Below the pieces are notes generated by a model. The model ran no database searches. It was not told where the DNA came from and worked only from the letters and a program-made list of their open reading frames with translations. From JANLYC01 sp963815445 (GTDB lineage Bacteria > Actinomycetota > Actinomycetes > Propionibacteriales > Nocardioidaceae), in contig CAWFGV010000011.1 in the NCBI GenBank assembly GCA_963815445.1, positions 558,001 to 622,000 on the forward strand: a DNA stretch of 64,000 nt, written 5' to 3'. This document shows positions 7,541 to 14,874 of this stretch, piece by piece. Numbering within the stretch: the first letter of the stretch is position 1; every line of letters begins with the position of its first letter. Position numbers and translations under genes: made by a program.

Positions 7541-8596
7541 CTACCAGGTGCGCGTGGCACCCGTCGTGAGCTGCGAGCCGGGCTTACGCCACTTCGGCTC
7601 CTGGTCGACCGTGTGCGTCGTCATCGCGCGGAGCTTGCGGATCGTCGACCCGTAGACGCCGACCGCGGTGGTGGAAAGCTTGCCGCCCGGCGGCTCGTCC
7701 ATGAACGGCATGAACTTGTCCGGGAAGCCCGGCATCGTGCACCCGATGCAGATGCCTCCGACGTTCGGGCAGCCACCGACGCCGTTGATCCAGCCGCGCT
7801 TGGGGACGTTGCACTTGACGACGGGGCCCCAGCAGCCGAGCTTGACGATGCACTTCGGCGATCCGTACTCGGTGGCGAAGTCGCCCTGCTCGTAGTAGCC
7901 GGCGCGGTCGCAGCCCTCGTGCACCGTGGCCCCGAACAGCCACGTCGGACGCAGAGCGTCGTCGAGCGGGATCATCGGGGCCTGGTCGGTCGCCATGTAC
8001 AGCAGGTAGACCAGAGTCTCCGACAGGTTGTCGGGTTGGATCGGGCAGCCCGGCACGTTGACGATCGGGATGCCCGCCTTGGACTTCCACTCCCAGCCGA
8101 GGTAGTCCGCCACGCCCATGGCGCCGGTGGGGTTGCCGGCCATGGCGTGGATGCCGCCGTAGGTGGCACACGTTCCGACGGCCACGATCGCCGTCGCCTT
8201 GGGAGCGAGCCGGTCCAGCCACTCCGAGGTCGTGATGGGCTGGTCTGTGTCGGGGTCGTTGCCGAAGCCACACCAGTAACCCTCGTCGTGCAGCTTCTCG
8301 TTGGGGATCGAGCCCTCGACGACGAGGACGAACGGCTCGAGCTCGCCGCGGTCTGCTTTGCGGAACCACTCGAGGAAGTCGTCCGCGCCGCCCGTCGGTC
8401 CGCACTCGAAGTCGATCAGCGGCCAGTGGACCGCGATCTGGGGGAGACCCGGCAGTGCCCCCAGAGCGATCTCTTCGATGCTCGGCTGGGTGGCCGCCGT
8501 CAAAGCGACCGAATCACCATCGCAGCTCAGACCAGCGTTGATCCACAACACGTGGATGAGGGTTTCTTCCGCCTTGACTGCGGCTGCGGTGGGCAT
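7541..8596 (-). CDS. hhyS: [NiFe]-hydrogenase small subunit, group 1h type, Asp in the proximal cluster motif
   Basis: Electron-transfer subunit of 351 residues from ATG 8596 (GTG 8605 is an alternative). There is no Tat signal, so the enzyme is cytoplasmic or bound at the inner membrane face. The proximal-cluster motif reads LSCDGDS: Cys25 is kept but the second ligand of the usual CxxC is Asp28. Other ligands are seen in VGTC, VPGC, HEGC and the stretch KCIVKLGCWG to GGICIGCTMPG. The Cys-to-Asp exchange is established for actinobacterial group 1h enzymes (3Cys1Asp proximal [4Fe-4S] cluster) and is the best group marker in the window. It is preceded by its own promoter at 8673-8701. Confidence 0.95.
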   Translation of the reverse strand: MPTAAAVKAEETLIHVLWINAGLSCDGDSVALTAATQPSIEEIALGALPGLPQIAVHWPLIDFECGPTGGADDFLEWFRKADRGELEPFVLVVEGSIPNEKLHDEGYWCGFGNDPDTDQPITTSEWLDRLAPKATAIVAVGTCATYGGIHAMAGNPTGAMGVADYLGWEWKSKAGIPIVNVPGCPIQPDNLSETLVYLLYMATDQAPMIPLDDALRPTWLFGATVHEGCDRAGYYEQGDFATEYGSPKCIVKLGCWGPVVKCNVPKRGWINGVGGCPNVGGICIGCTMPGFPDKFMPFMDEPPGGKLSTTAVGVYGSTIRKLRAMTTHTVDQEPKWRKPGSQLTTGATRTW

Positions 8597-8672
8597 GTGC
8601 GCCACACTTTCTGGAGCGACCTCGGCTCCGGCTGCTGGGTTGCCTCTCGGCCTACTTGCGCAACTGTGACCG

Positions 8673-8701
8673 GTCTAACACCCAGCAGAAGAACGTGTCA
8701 A
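8673..8701 (-). promoter_or_regulatory. sigma-70-type promoter of the hhySL operon
   Basis: On the minus strand TTGACA (8701-8696) and TTAGAC (8678-8673) are separated by 17 bases. The predicted transcript starts near 8666 and leaves a leader of about 65-70 bases before ATG 8596. The hypB stop lies at 8788, so this is an internal promoter that allows the structural genes to be transcribed without hypAB. Confidence 0.65.
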
Positions 8702-8710
8702 GGATTGACA
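8696..8710. promoter_or_regulatory. palindrome overlapping the -35 box of the hhySL promoter
   Basis: TGTCAAGGATTGACA is a perfect inverted repeat of 6+6 bases around 3. Its left half is the -35 hexamer read on the minus strand. A regulator bound here would compete with or contact RNA polymerase; which regulator is unknown. Confidence 0.5.
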
Positions 8711-8787
8711 TTTGGGAGCGTTGGTCAGTTCTGTCGACAGCCGGACCGAGGAGGTCGCTTCCGCGACGGCTGGTGGTATAGGGCCAG

Positions 8788-9597
8788 TTATTGCATCGGT
8801 TGCAGTGTGGCGAGCCAGCGGTACCATGCGCCGACGTTCTCGCCGCTTCGCACTGACATCGCGAGGATGTCGACCCCTGGTCTGAGGCTCCGCGCCTGCT
8901 TCTCCAGACGGTCCAGGTCGAAGTCGACATACGGCAGCAGGTCGGTCTTGTTGACGATGACGAGGTCGGCTGCGGCGAACATGTGGGGGTACTTCAGTGG
9001 CTTGTCGTCTCCCTCGGTGACCGAGATGATCACGACCTTGGCCTGCTCCCCGATGTCGAACAGGGCCGGGCAGACCAGGTTTCCGACGTTCTCGATGAAC
9101 AGCAGCGCCCCGTCGGTCGGAGCGAGCGACTCCATCGCCTGCTGGACCATCGGGGCGTCGAGGTGGCAGCCGGCCCCGGTGTTGACCTGAACGGCGCGGG
9201 CGCCGGCGGCGGTGATGCGCTGGGCGTCGACGAGGGTCTCCTGATCGCCCTCGATCACGCAGATCTCCCGGGTGCCGGACAGCTCCGCGATCGTTCGCTC
9301 GAGCAAGGAGGTCTTGCCTGAACCCGGAGAGCTCATGAGGTTGAGGGCAGTGATGCCGCGGTCGGCGATCCACGACCGGTTGTGCGCGGCCAGGTGGTCG
9401 TTCTTGGCCAGGATCTGCTCACCTAGCTCGAGGGTCTCGGTGCCTCCGGCGGTGTCGACCGGATGCACATGGTCATGCTCGGCATGGTCGTGTCCCACGC
9501 GGTGGTGCGAGTGTTCGTGCTGCTGCGATCGGCCGTCGGCACCGACGCGCGAGACGCGCACGTTGTCCTCGTCGCCACATCCACAGGTCAGGCACAC
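8788..9597 (-). CDS. hypB: hydrogenase nickel-insertion GTPase HypB with His-rich stretch
   Basis: GTPase of 269 residues that loads nickel into the large subunit together with HypA. The start is GTG 9597, giving the family N-terminus VCLTCGCGDE with the high-affinity metal site CxxCGC; longer upstream readings antisense to other genes are rejected. A histidine-rich segment at residues 27-46 (HEHSHH, GHDHAEHDHVH) is typical of nickel-storing HypB. The P-loop SSPGSGKTS is at residues 89-97, followed by the switch and base-specifying NKTD motif. The start overlaps the end of hypA by 10 bases. A 190-base interval with a promoter separates it from hhyS. Confidence 0.95.
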   Translation of the reverse strand: MCLTCGCGDEDNVRVSRVGADGRSQQHEHSHHRVGHDHAEHDHVHPVDTAGGTETLELGEQILAKNDHLAAHNRSWIADRGITALNLMSSPGSGKTSLLERTIAELSGTREICVIEGDQETLVDAQRITAAGARAVQVNTGAGCHLDAPMVQQAMESLAPTDGALLFIENVGNLVCPALFDIGEQAKVVIISVTEGDDKPLKYPHMFAAADLVIVNKTDLLPYVDFDLDRLEKQARSLRPGVDILAMSVRSGENVGAWYRWLATLQPMQ

Positions 9598-9932
9598 GGC
9601 TCTTGCTCCATCTCGACCGAGGTGACGAGCAGCTCCTGCCCGCTGGTGACGCGCACGTCCGCGCTGCCGCACGGGCAGAGCAGGATCAACGAGTCGAGGT
9701 CGAACTCCCGGCCGCACGTCCGACAGCTGGCTCGGCCCGGTGTCCGGTCGAACTCGAGCGCGGCTCCTTCGAGCGTCGTCCCCGCGGCGATCAGCTCGAA
9801 GCAGAAGGCCATGGCATCGGGTACGACACCGGAGAGGGCGCCGACCCGGAGCCGCACGACAGCCACGCGTCGGCCCTCGGTGCGCTCGGCGACCAGGTCG
9901 ACCACGCTTTGGGTGATGGCCATTTCGTGCAT
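9588..9932 (-). CDS. hypA: hydrogenase nickel-insertion protein HypA
   Basis: Nickel metallochaperone of 114 residues. Start chosen at ATG 9932 because the mature family N-terminus is MHEMAITQSVVD, in which the Met1-His2-Glu3 site binds nickel. The zinc domain has Cys70-x2-Cys73 and Cys86-x-Cys88; the usual second CxxC is CPC here. First gene of the hydrogenase operon: it has its own promoter and overlaps hypB by 10 bases. Confidence 0.95.
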   Translation of the reverse strand: MHEMAITQSVVDLVAERTEGRRVAVVRLRVGALSGVVPDAMAFCFELIAAGTTLEGAALEFDRTPGRASCRTCGREFDLDSLILLCPCGSADVRVTSGQELLVTSVEMEQEPCA

Positions 9933-9940
9933 CTTGCGCA

Positions 9941-9970
9941 ACCCTAGGCTCGGGCCGGTTCGGAGTGCAA
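9941..9970 (-). promoter_or_regulatory. promoter of hypA
   Basis: On the minus strand TTGCAC (9970-9965) and TAGGGT (9946-9941) are separated by 18 bases. The -10 box ends 8 bases before the hypA ATG, so the transcript would be leaderless or nearly so. The preceding gene ends at 10017, leaving room for an independent start of the operon. Confidence 0.55.
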
Positions 9971-10016
9971 TGGACCTGGTCAGGGGAGCTCGGGCGGGCC
10001 GGCTGTGCTTGCGTCG

Positions 10017-11009
10017 TCAGGCCGTGCTCGCCGTCCAGGCGGCCAGCAGCTCGGCCTCGCGCTCCTCGGAAAGGCCCCAGCCGGGCACCAGGGGCGGCTG
10101 CTCCTCCTGGATCCAGGACCAGGTGTCGGAGATGGTCTCGGTCAGCGGTCGCGGCGACAGACCTGACGCGAACGCCCGGGTCGGGTCGCCGGCGAGCGTC
10201 CACTCATGCTCGCCCTCGGTCCACAGCGGCAGCGACTGGTAGGTCTCGCCCTGATCCTTGAGCCAGGCGGGGTCCGGCCAGACGAGCTCGGTGCCGGACG
10301 GGCCGACGGCCCGTACGGCCGCGTCGAGCAGGTCGCCGAACCCGAACGGCGGCGTGGGGGAGATGCTGTTGAACGTCCCGGACGTGCCGTCCTCAGCCAG
10401 CTTGACGGTCCACTCCGCCTGGTCACGAGCATCGATGACCTGCATGGGTGCGTCGTACGGGCCAGCGGCCAGGACAGCACCACCTCGCGCGATCCGGCGC
10501 ACCCACCAGGTGAACCGGCCGGTGTGGTCGTGCGGGCCGATGACGTACGTGGGGCGGACCACGGTGAGCGCGTCACCGTACGACGAGGCCGCTTCTCGCT
10601 CGCACAGCACCTTCAGTCCGCCATAGGACTGTGCCGTCACTTCCTCGGTCTCGGGGTCATCGAGCGAGACCAGCGTCCCGTCCTCGGTGAGACCCGGCGC
10701 GTCGGTGTCGGCATACACCGACATCGTCGAGATGAACACGTGATGGCCGCCACGGCCGTCCAGCGCCTCCGCCAGGTGACCCACCTGGCGGGGGACGTAG
10801 GCGCAGACGTCGATGGTGGCGTCGAAAGAGCGGCCGGCCAGCACGGACAGGTCACCGTCGCGGTCGGCCTGCAGGTGCTCGACGGACTCGAGCCCCGCGG
10901 GGCGGGTATGACCGCGGTGAAGCAGGGTGACCTCGTGGTCATGGTCGCGGGCGGCCTCGGCGATGGCGCGCCCGACGAAGCGGGTGCCACCGATGAAGAG
11001 AATGCGCAT
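10017..11009 (-). CDS. NAD-dependent epimerase/dehydratase-family (extended SDR) protein
   Basis: Protein of 330 residues. The N-terminus MRILFIGGTRFVGRAIA holds the Rossmann motif GGTxFVG typical of atypical extended SDR proteins; a Ser/Tyr-containing segment ISTMSVYAD and YGGLK (Tyr-x3-Lys-like) supply possible catalytic residues. The C-terminal half has the substrate-cap part with WWVRRIARGG. The substrate cannot be named; such proteins are often labelled reductases or mRNA-binding homologues. It starts at ATG 11009 with TAGGGT six bases upstream, suggesting leaderless expression. It is 84 bases upstream of the hydrogenase operon, which has its own promoter, so a functional link is doubtful. 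Confidence 0.85.
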   Translation of the reverse strand: MRILFIGGTRFVGRAIAEAARDHDHEVTLLHRGHTRPAGLESVEHLQADRDGDLSVLAGRSFDATIDVCAYVPRQVGHLAEALDGRGGHHVFISTMSVYADTDAPGLTEDGTLVSLDDPETEEVTAQSYGGLKVLCEREAASSYGDALTVVRPTYVIGPHDHTGRFTWWVRRIARGGAVLAAGPYDAPMQVIDARDQAEWTVKLAEDGTSGTFNSISPTPPFGFGDLLDAAVRAVGPSGTELVWPDPAWLKDQGETYQSLPLWTEGEHEWTLAGDPTRAFASGLSPRPLTETISDTWSWIQEEQPPLVPGWGLSEEREAELLAAWTASTA

Positions 11010-11148
11010 GTGTCGACCCTAGGGCGAGTTCACAGCTTTCGCTTCTGGTCACGCTGTCGGCACAACTATGACTTTGTGTGACCCTGAGACAACTCTTAGC
11101 CACCGCGATTACGATGGCGCGGTTGAGACTGATGTGGCGTCAGTGCAC

Positions 11149-11160
11149 AAGTGATCACTT
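11149..11160. promoter_or_regulatory. 12-base palindrome upstream of the M23 gene
   Basis: AAGTGATCACTT is a perfect palindrome, flanked by GCAC on the left and GTGC on the right. It lies 40 bases before the start codon and about 35 bases after a possible -10 box TACGAT (11110-11115). A possible operator for the secreted M23 protein. Confidence 0.35.
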
Positions 11161-11199
11161 CTGTGCGCTCCTGGGACGCCCGAAGAGAAGGAGTGCGTC

Positions 11200-12384
11200 G
11201 TGCGCCGACGGTTGTGGGCTGCTGCCGCCGTCGGGACCGCGACGCTGTCCCTCGTCGTCGGCGCGATGCCGGCCATGGCGGGCTCGCGGCCGACCTTTCA
11301 GATGCCGTTCGCGTGCGGGGAGCGTTGGGAGGCCTCCAGTCGGCCCACCCACAGTCCGAGCCCGCTGTCGGTCGACTGGAACCGTGACGCGTACGACGCG
11401 GGGCAGCCGGTCGTCGCGACCGCGCCCGGTGTCGTGACGTCGGTGGTCAACCTCGGCAACACCAGCTACGGCCTGTACGTCATCGTCGACCACGGTGACG
11501 GATGGACGACGTTGCATGCGCACCTCCAACGTGCCTTCGTGGTCGTCGGTCAACACGTCGACCAGGGGCAGGTCATCGCACTGCTCGGCAACTCCGGTGG
11601 CTCGACAGGCCCGCACCTGCACTACGAGCAGCGGCTCAACAGGTCCGACCAGCACGCGCGGTTCAATGACAAGAGGCTGCGGTACAACTCGTGGCTCACG
11701 TCGAGGAACTGCGGCGACGTCCCGGTCATCGGCGACTGGAACGGTGACCGTCGCAGTGACGTCGGCGTCTTCGGTCGCCAGCCGGTCTCAGGCGTCTTCC
11801 GCGAGCGTGTGCCCGGTGGTGGCTCGACCGTCACGTCGTTCGGCAAGCCCACCGACGAGCCGGTCGTGGGCGACTGGAACGGTGACGGACAGTCCGACCT
11901 CGGTGTCTTCGACCCGACCGCAGCACGTTTCTCACTGCACAACGCGAACGGCTCGACGAAGCGCTTCACGTTCGGGGTGCCCGGAGACCTGCCGATTGCA
12001 GGGGACTGGAACGGCGACGGACTGACCGACGTCGGGGTGTTCCGGCCTGCCACGCACACGTTCTACCTGCGCGGGCCGGCCGGGAACTTCTCGACGCGGG
12101 TGTTCGGCACGTCGTCCAGCCTCCCGGTCGCCGGCGACTGGGACGGAGACGGCCGATGGGAGGTCGGTACCTTCGACCAGTCGACGACGACATTCTCACT
12201 TGCCCTGGCAACCGGCAAGACACGAACCGTGACATACGGCACCACGTCGTCGCTGCCTGCCGTGGGTTTCTGGAACCGCGACAGCGTCAGCGATCTCGGC
12301 GTGTGGGACCGGTCAACCGGTACGTTCATGGAGCGCATCCGCGCCAAGAAGACGACGACGATCGCCTTCGGGACCGCGCGCTGA
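11200..12384 (+). CDS. secreted M23-family peptidase-like protein with five FG-GAP-type repeats
   Basis: Protein of 394 residues, start GTG 11200 with AGAAGGAG upstream. Residues 1-27 are a signal peptide (basic MRRR, hydrophobic core, AMA cleavage site). Residues 35-145 form a LytM/M23 fold: His51, Asp59, the HAH pair at 106-108 and HLH at 139-141. In the classical motif His and Asp are 4 apart, here 8, as in an actinobacterial subgroup with HSPS before the Asp. After residue 170 come five repeats of about 40 residues with the calcium-loop-like core DWNGDGxSDVGVF (the last is FWNRDSVSDLGVW). The repeats probably bind calcium and fold as a propeller-like or ligand-binding module. Expected to act on cell wall or as an exported binding protein. 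Confidence 0.88.
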   Translation: MRRRLWAAAAVGTATLSLVVGAMPAMAGSRPTFQMPFACGERWEASSRPTHSPSPLSVDWNRDAYDAGQPVVATAPGVVTSVVNLGNTSYGLYVIVDHGDGWTTLHAHLQRAFVVVGQHVDQGQVIALLGNSGGSTGPHLHYEQRLNRSDQHARFNDKRLRYNSWLTSRNCGDVPVIGDWNGDRRSDVGVFGRQPVSGVFRERVPGGGSTVTSFGKPTDEPVVGDWNGDGQSDLGVFDPTAARFSLHNANGSTKRFTFGVPGDLPIAGDWNGDGLTDVGVFRPATHTFYLRGPAGNFSTRVFGTSSSLPVAGDWDGDGRWEVGTFDQSTTTFSLALATGKTRTVTYGTTSSLPAVGFWNRDSVSDLGVWDRSTGTFMERIRAKKTTTIAFGTAR

Positions 12385-12410
12385 GCCACCGGCTCGCACG
12401 TTCCTGACGC

Positions 12411-13265
12411 TCAACGGTTGCTGATCGCTGCGATCCGCCCGACCAGGTGCGGGGTACCGGTGTCCCCGCTGACGCCGAAGTCGATCAGAGCATCAGTCGC
12501 TCGGGCCCCGAACCTGACCCGGGAGGGCAGCTCGATCGGTTTCTTGAACGCCACCTCGACGGCGAACGACGTTGGCAGCCTGTTGTCCAGCTCGGCCAAG
12601 CAGCGCGCCTTGGTCCACATCCCGTGCGCGATGTGGCGGCGGAACCCCAGCGCCTTGGCTGTCACGTCGTACAGATGGATGGGGTTGCGGTCGCCGGACA
12701 CCGCGGCGTACGCGCGGCCGAGCCCGCTCGGCAGGTCCCAGCGGGCCGGCCCGGTCGGGGGCTCGACCGGGAGGTCTCCGGACTTCTGGGTGCCGGGCGC
12801 GCCACCGGTGCCGGGCTTGAGCAGTACGGTCTCGTCACGCCACACCACCTCACCGCGCACGGCCGCCTCGGACACGATCGTGACAGTGCGGCCGCGCCGG
12901 TGCGGCGCGAGACTCTCTGCCCAGACGGCAAGGTCGAGCGACTCCGTCAGGCCCAGGGGTCGGCGTTGCTCGATCCGGTTGCTGATGTGCACGCAACCCA
13001 TCGCGGCGAACGGGAAGTCGGAGTCCGTGAGGAGCGCCAGGTGGAGCGGGAACGCCAGGACGTGGGGGTATGTCGCCGGGAGGACCTCACGGAACGGCAG
13101 ATCGCACACCCTGCGGTACGCGGCGATGTGGGTCAGGTCGACAGCGGTCTCGGGCAGCTCGAGCCGAAGGTCGGGCAACGTGTCAGGACGACCGCGCGCG
13201 GGCAGCACGGCCTTGACGTAGAGGCCGCCCAGCGAGGGGGGCTCGTCGAGCACTCGCGTGGCCAT
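12411..13265 (-). CDS. MaoC-family (R)-specific enoyl/3-hydroxyacyl dehydratase, HtdX-like
   Basis: Hot-dog-fold protein of 284 residues. The hydratase motif YAAVSGDRNPIHLYD occurs in the C-terminal half, followed by GFRRHIAHGMW; the Asp and His of GDxNPIH are the catalytic pair. The N-terminal half is a degenerate second hot-dog domain, as in double-domain HtdX-type enzymes. It starts one base before the stop of fabG4 is complete (13265 against 13267), forming a tight pair with it. The pair facing a thiolase gene is the arrangement known from mycobacteria (htdX-fabG4 divergent from fadA2). It probably dehydrates (3R)-hydroxyacyl-CoA or -ACP. Confidence 0.9.
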   Translation of the reverse strand: MATRVLDEPPSLGGLYVKAVLPARGRPDTLPDLRLELPETAVDLTHIAAYRRVCDLPFREVLPATYPHVLAFPLHLALLTDSDFPFAAMGCVHISNRIEQRRPLGLTESLDLAVWAESLAPHRRGRTVTIVSEAAVRGEVVWRDETVLLKPGTGGAPGTQKSGDLPVEPPTGPARWDLPSGLGRAYAAVSGDRNPIHLYDVTAKALGFRRHIAHGMWTKARCLAELDNRLPTSFAVEVAFKKPIELPSRVRFGARATDALIDFGVSGDTGTPHLVGRIAAISNR

Positions 13266-13266
13266 C

Positions 13267-14604
13267 TCAGGCTCCGAGCAGGCTCTGCCCGCACACCCGG
13301 ACGATGTTGCCGGTGATGCCGGACGAGCCGGGATGGGCGAACCAGGCCACGGTCTCGGCGACGTCGACCGGCAGGCCCCCCTGGCTCATCGAGTTCATCC
13401 GACGCCCGGCCTCCCTGATCAGGAGCGGGATCGACGCCGTCATCTGCGTCTCGATGAACCCCGGAGCCACCGCGTTGACCGTCACGCCCTGGTCGGCTGC
13501 GAGCAGGCTGAACGCGTCGACGAAGCCGATCACACCCGCCTTCGACGTCGCGTAGTTGGTCTGACCGAGATTGCCCGCGATGCCCGCGATGGAGGCGACC
13601 CCGACCACGCGGCCGTTGCCACGGATCAGGTTCTGCTCGAGCAGCTCGGCCGTGATGCGTTCGGGGGCGGCAAGGTTGACGTCCACCACGGACGTCCAGG
13701 TGTCGGCGGACATGTTGGCAAGCTTCTTGTCACGGGTGACGCCGGCGTTGTGGACGACGATGTCGACACCACCGTGCAGGTCGTCGAGGGCGCGGGCGAT
13801 GCGCTGCGGCGCGTCCACCGCGGTGATGTCGAGGGTGACGGCCGAACCGTCGACCTCACCCATGACGCCGTGGAGCCCGCTCGCCGACTGAGCGACGTCG
13901 ACGCCCACCACGCTCGCCCCGTCGCGATGGAGCGTGCGCGCGATGGCAGCCCCGATGCCACGCGAGGCTCCCGTCACGAGGGCGACCCGACCCTCCAGCG
14001 GCCGCAGCGCCTGGTCGGCCGACCCGACCACGTCCAGCGTGGTTCCGACGCGGATCACCTGGCCGGAGACGTAGGCCGACTTGGTCGAGAGCAGGAACTG
14101 AACCGTCGAGGCGAGTCGGTCAGCGGCGCCATCCGCGACGTACACGAGCTGGACCGTGCCGCCCCGCCCGACCTCCTTGGCGAGCGAGCGGGTGAACCCT
14201 TCGAGGGCTCGCTGCGCGATCCGTCCCCCAGCGGTGGCGGCATCCTCGGGCGGCGAACCGAGCACGATCACGTGGGGGCACGGCGCCAGGGAGCGCAGCA
14301 CCGATGAGAAGAAGTGGTGCAGGGCGACGAGGCCCGCTGCGGTGGCGATACCGCTCGCGTCGAAGACAAGCCCCTGATAGCGGGTGTCGTCGCTGCGCTG
14401 GGACCGCGCCGACGCACCGGCAGCGTCGATCGCCGACTTGGCGGCTCCCGACAGGGAGCCCGACCCTCCAACGAGGAACTCGCCGGCGAGCAGCGGGTCA
14501 CCCTGCGCGTAGCGGCGCAGGCGAGGCGGCTTGGGCAGACCAAGGTTCTTGGCCAGGAACGTGCCGACGGGGGTGCTGGTCAGGGCCTGGTAGCGGTCGG
14601 CCAC
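13267..14604 (-). CDS. fabG4: 3-oxoacyl-ACP/CoA reductase, high-molecular-weight FabG4 type
   Basis: Protein of 445 residues from GTG 14604, chosen because AGGAG lies upstream and VADRYQALTSTPVG is a typical family start; the extended upstream reading lacks support. Residues 1-200 form a flavodoxin-like N-terminal domain; residues from about 205 form the ketoreductase domain: TGASRGIGAAIA for NAD(P) binding, NAG in VVHNAGVT, Ser in VASIAGI and Tyr-x3-Lys in NYATSKAG. It reduces 3-oxoacyl thioesters, and FabG4 enzymes prefer NADH and long-chain CoA substrates. It is cotranscribed with the MaoC gene and divergent from the thiolase. Confidence 0.9.
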   Translation of the reverse strand: MADRYQALTSTPVGTFLAKNLGLPKPPRLRRYAQGDPLLAGEFLVGGSGSLSGAAKSAIDAAGASARSQRSDDTRYQGLVFDASGIATAAGLVALHHFFSSVLRSLAPCPHVIVLGSPPEDAATAGGRIAQRALEGFTRSLAKEVGRGGTVQLVYVADGAADRLASTVQFLLSTKSAYVSGQVIRVGTTLDVVGSADQALRPLEGRVALVTGASRGIGAAIARTLHRDGASVVGVDVAQSASGLHGVMGEVDGSAVTLDITAVDAPQRIARALDDLHGGVDIVVHNAGVTRDKKLANMSADTWTSVVDVNLAAPERITAELLEQNLIRGNGRVVGVASIAGIAGNLGQTNYATSKAGVIGFVDAFSLLAADQGVTVNAVAPGFIETQMTASIPLLIREAGRRMNSMSQGGLPVDVAETVAWFAHPGSSGITGNIVRVCGQSLLGA

Positions 14605-14790
14605 GGGACTGCTCCTGTTCCTTCGCTGGGTGGTCGGGACCGTGCTCAGTGGTGCGGGTCGTGTGGCGTACCTCTCCGCCTGGTTGGCTAGGCAGTGCCG
14701 AGGGGTCACGGTAACTTGGCGAGCGCCGTCCCTCGTTCACGCCCCCGCGCCGAACCACCGTCCGGGAGCAGTGCCCGACCAGTTCACCAC

Positions 14791-14826
14791 TGCCACCGCC
14801 ACTGCCACCGCCACCGCCACCGCCGC
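14791..14826 (+). repeat. six-fold hexamer repeat (YGCCAC) in the fadA2-like upstream region
   Basis: Six consecutive hexamers TGCCAC/CGCCAC (the last CGCCGC) lie between fabG4 and the thiolase gene, ending 48 bases before the thiolase start. The unit is divisible by three and could in principle be read as Ala-Thr repeats, but I place it in untranslated leader. Such an array can change length by slippage. Confidence 0.7.
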
Positions 14827-14874
14827 TGCGTCGCCCGAGGGTGGCGAGCGCGACACCGCCGAAGGAGCAGTCTG

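Noticed and set aside
7541..8596. Idea that the hydrogenase is a periplasmic Tat-exported group 1 enzyme
   Set aside because: The small subunit has no twin-arginine signal and begins directly with the first conserved block.
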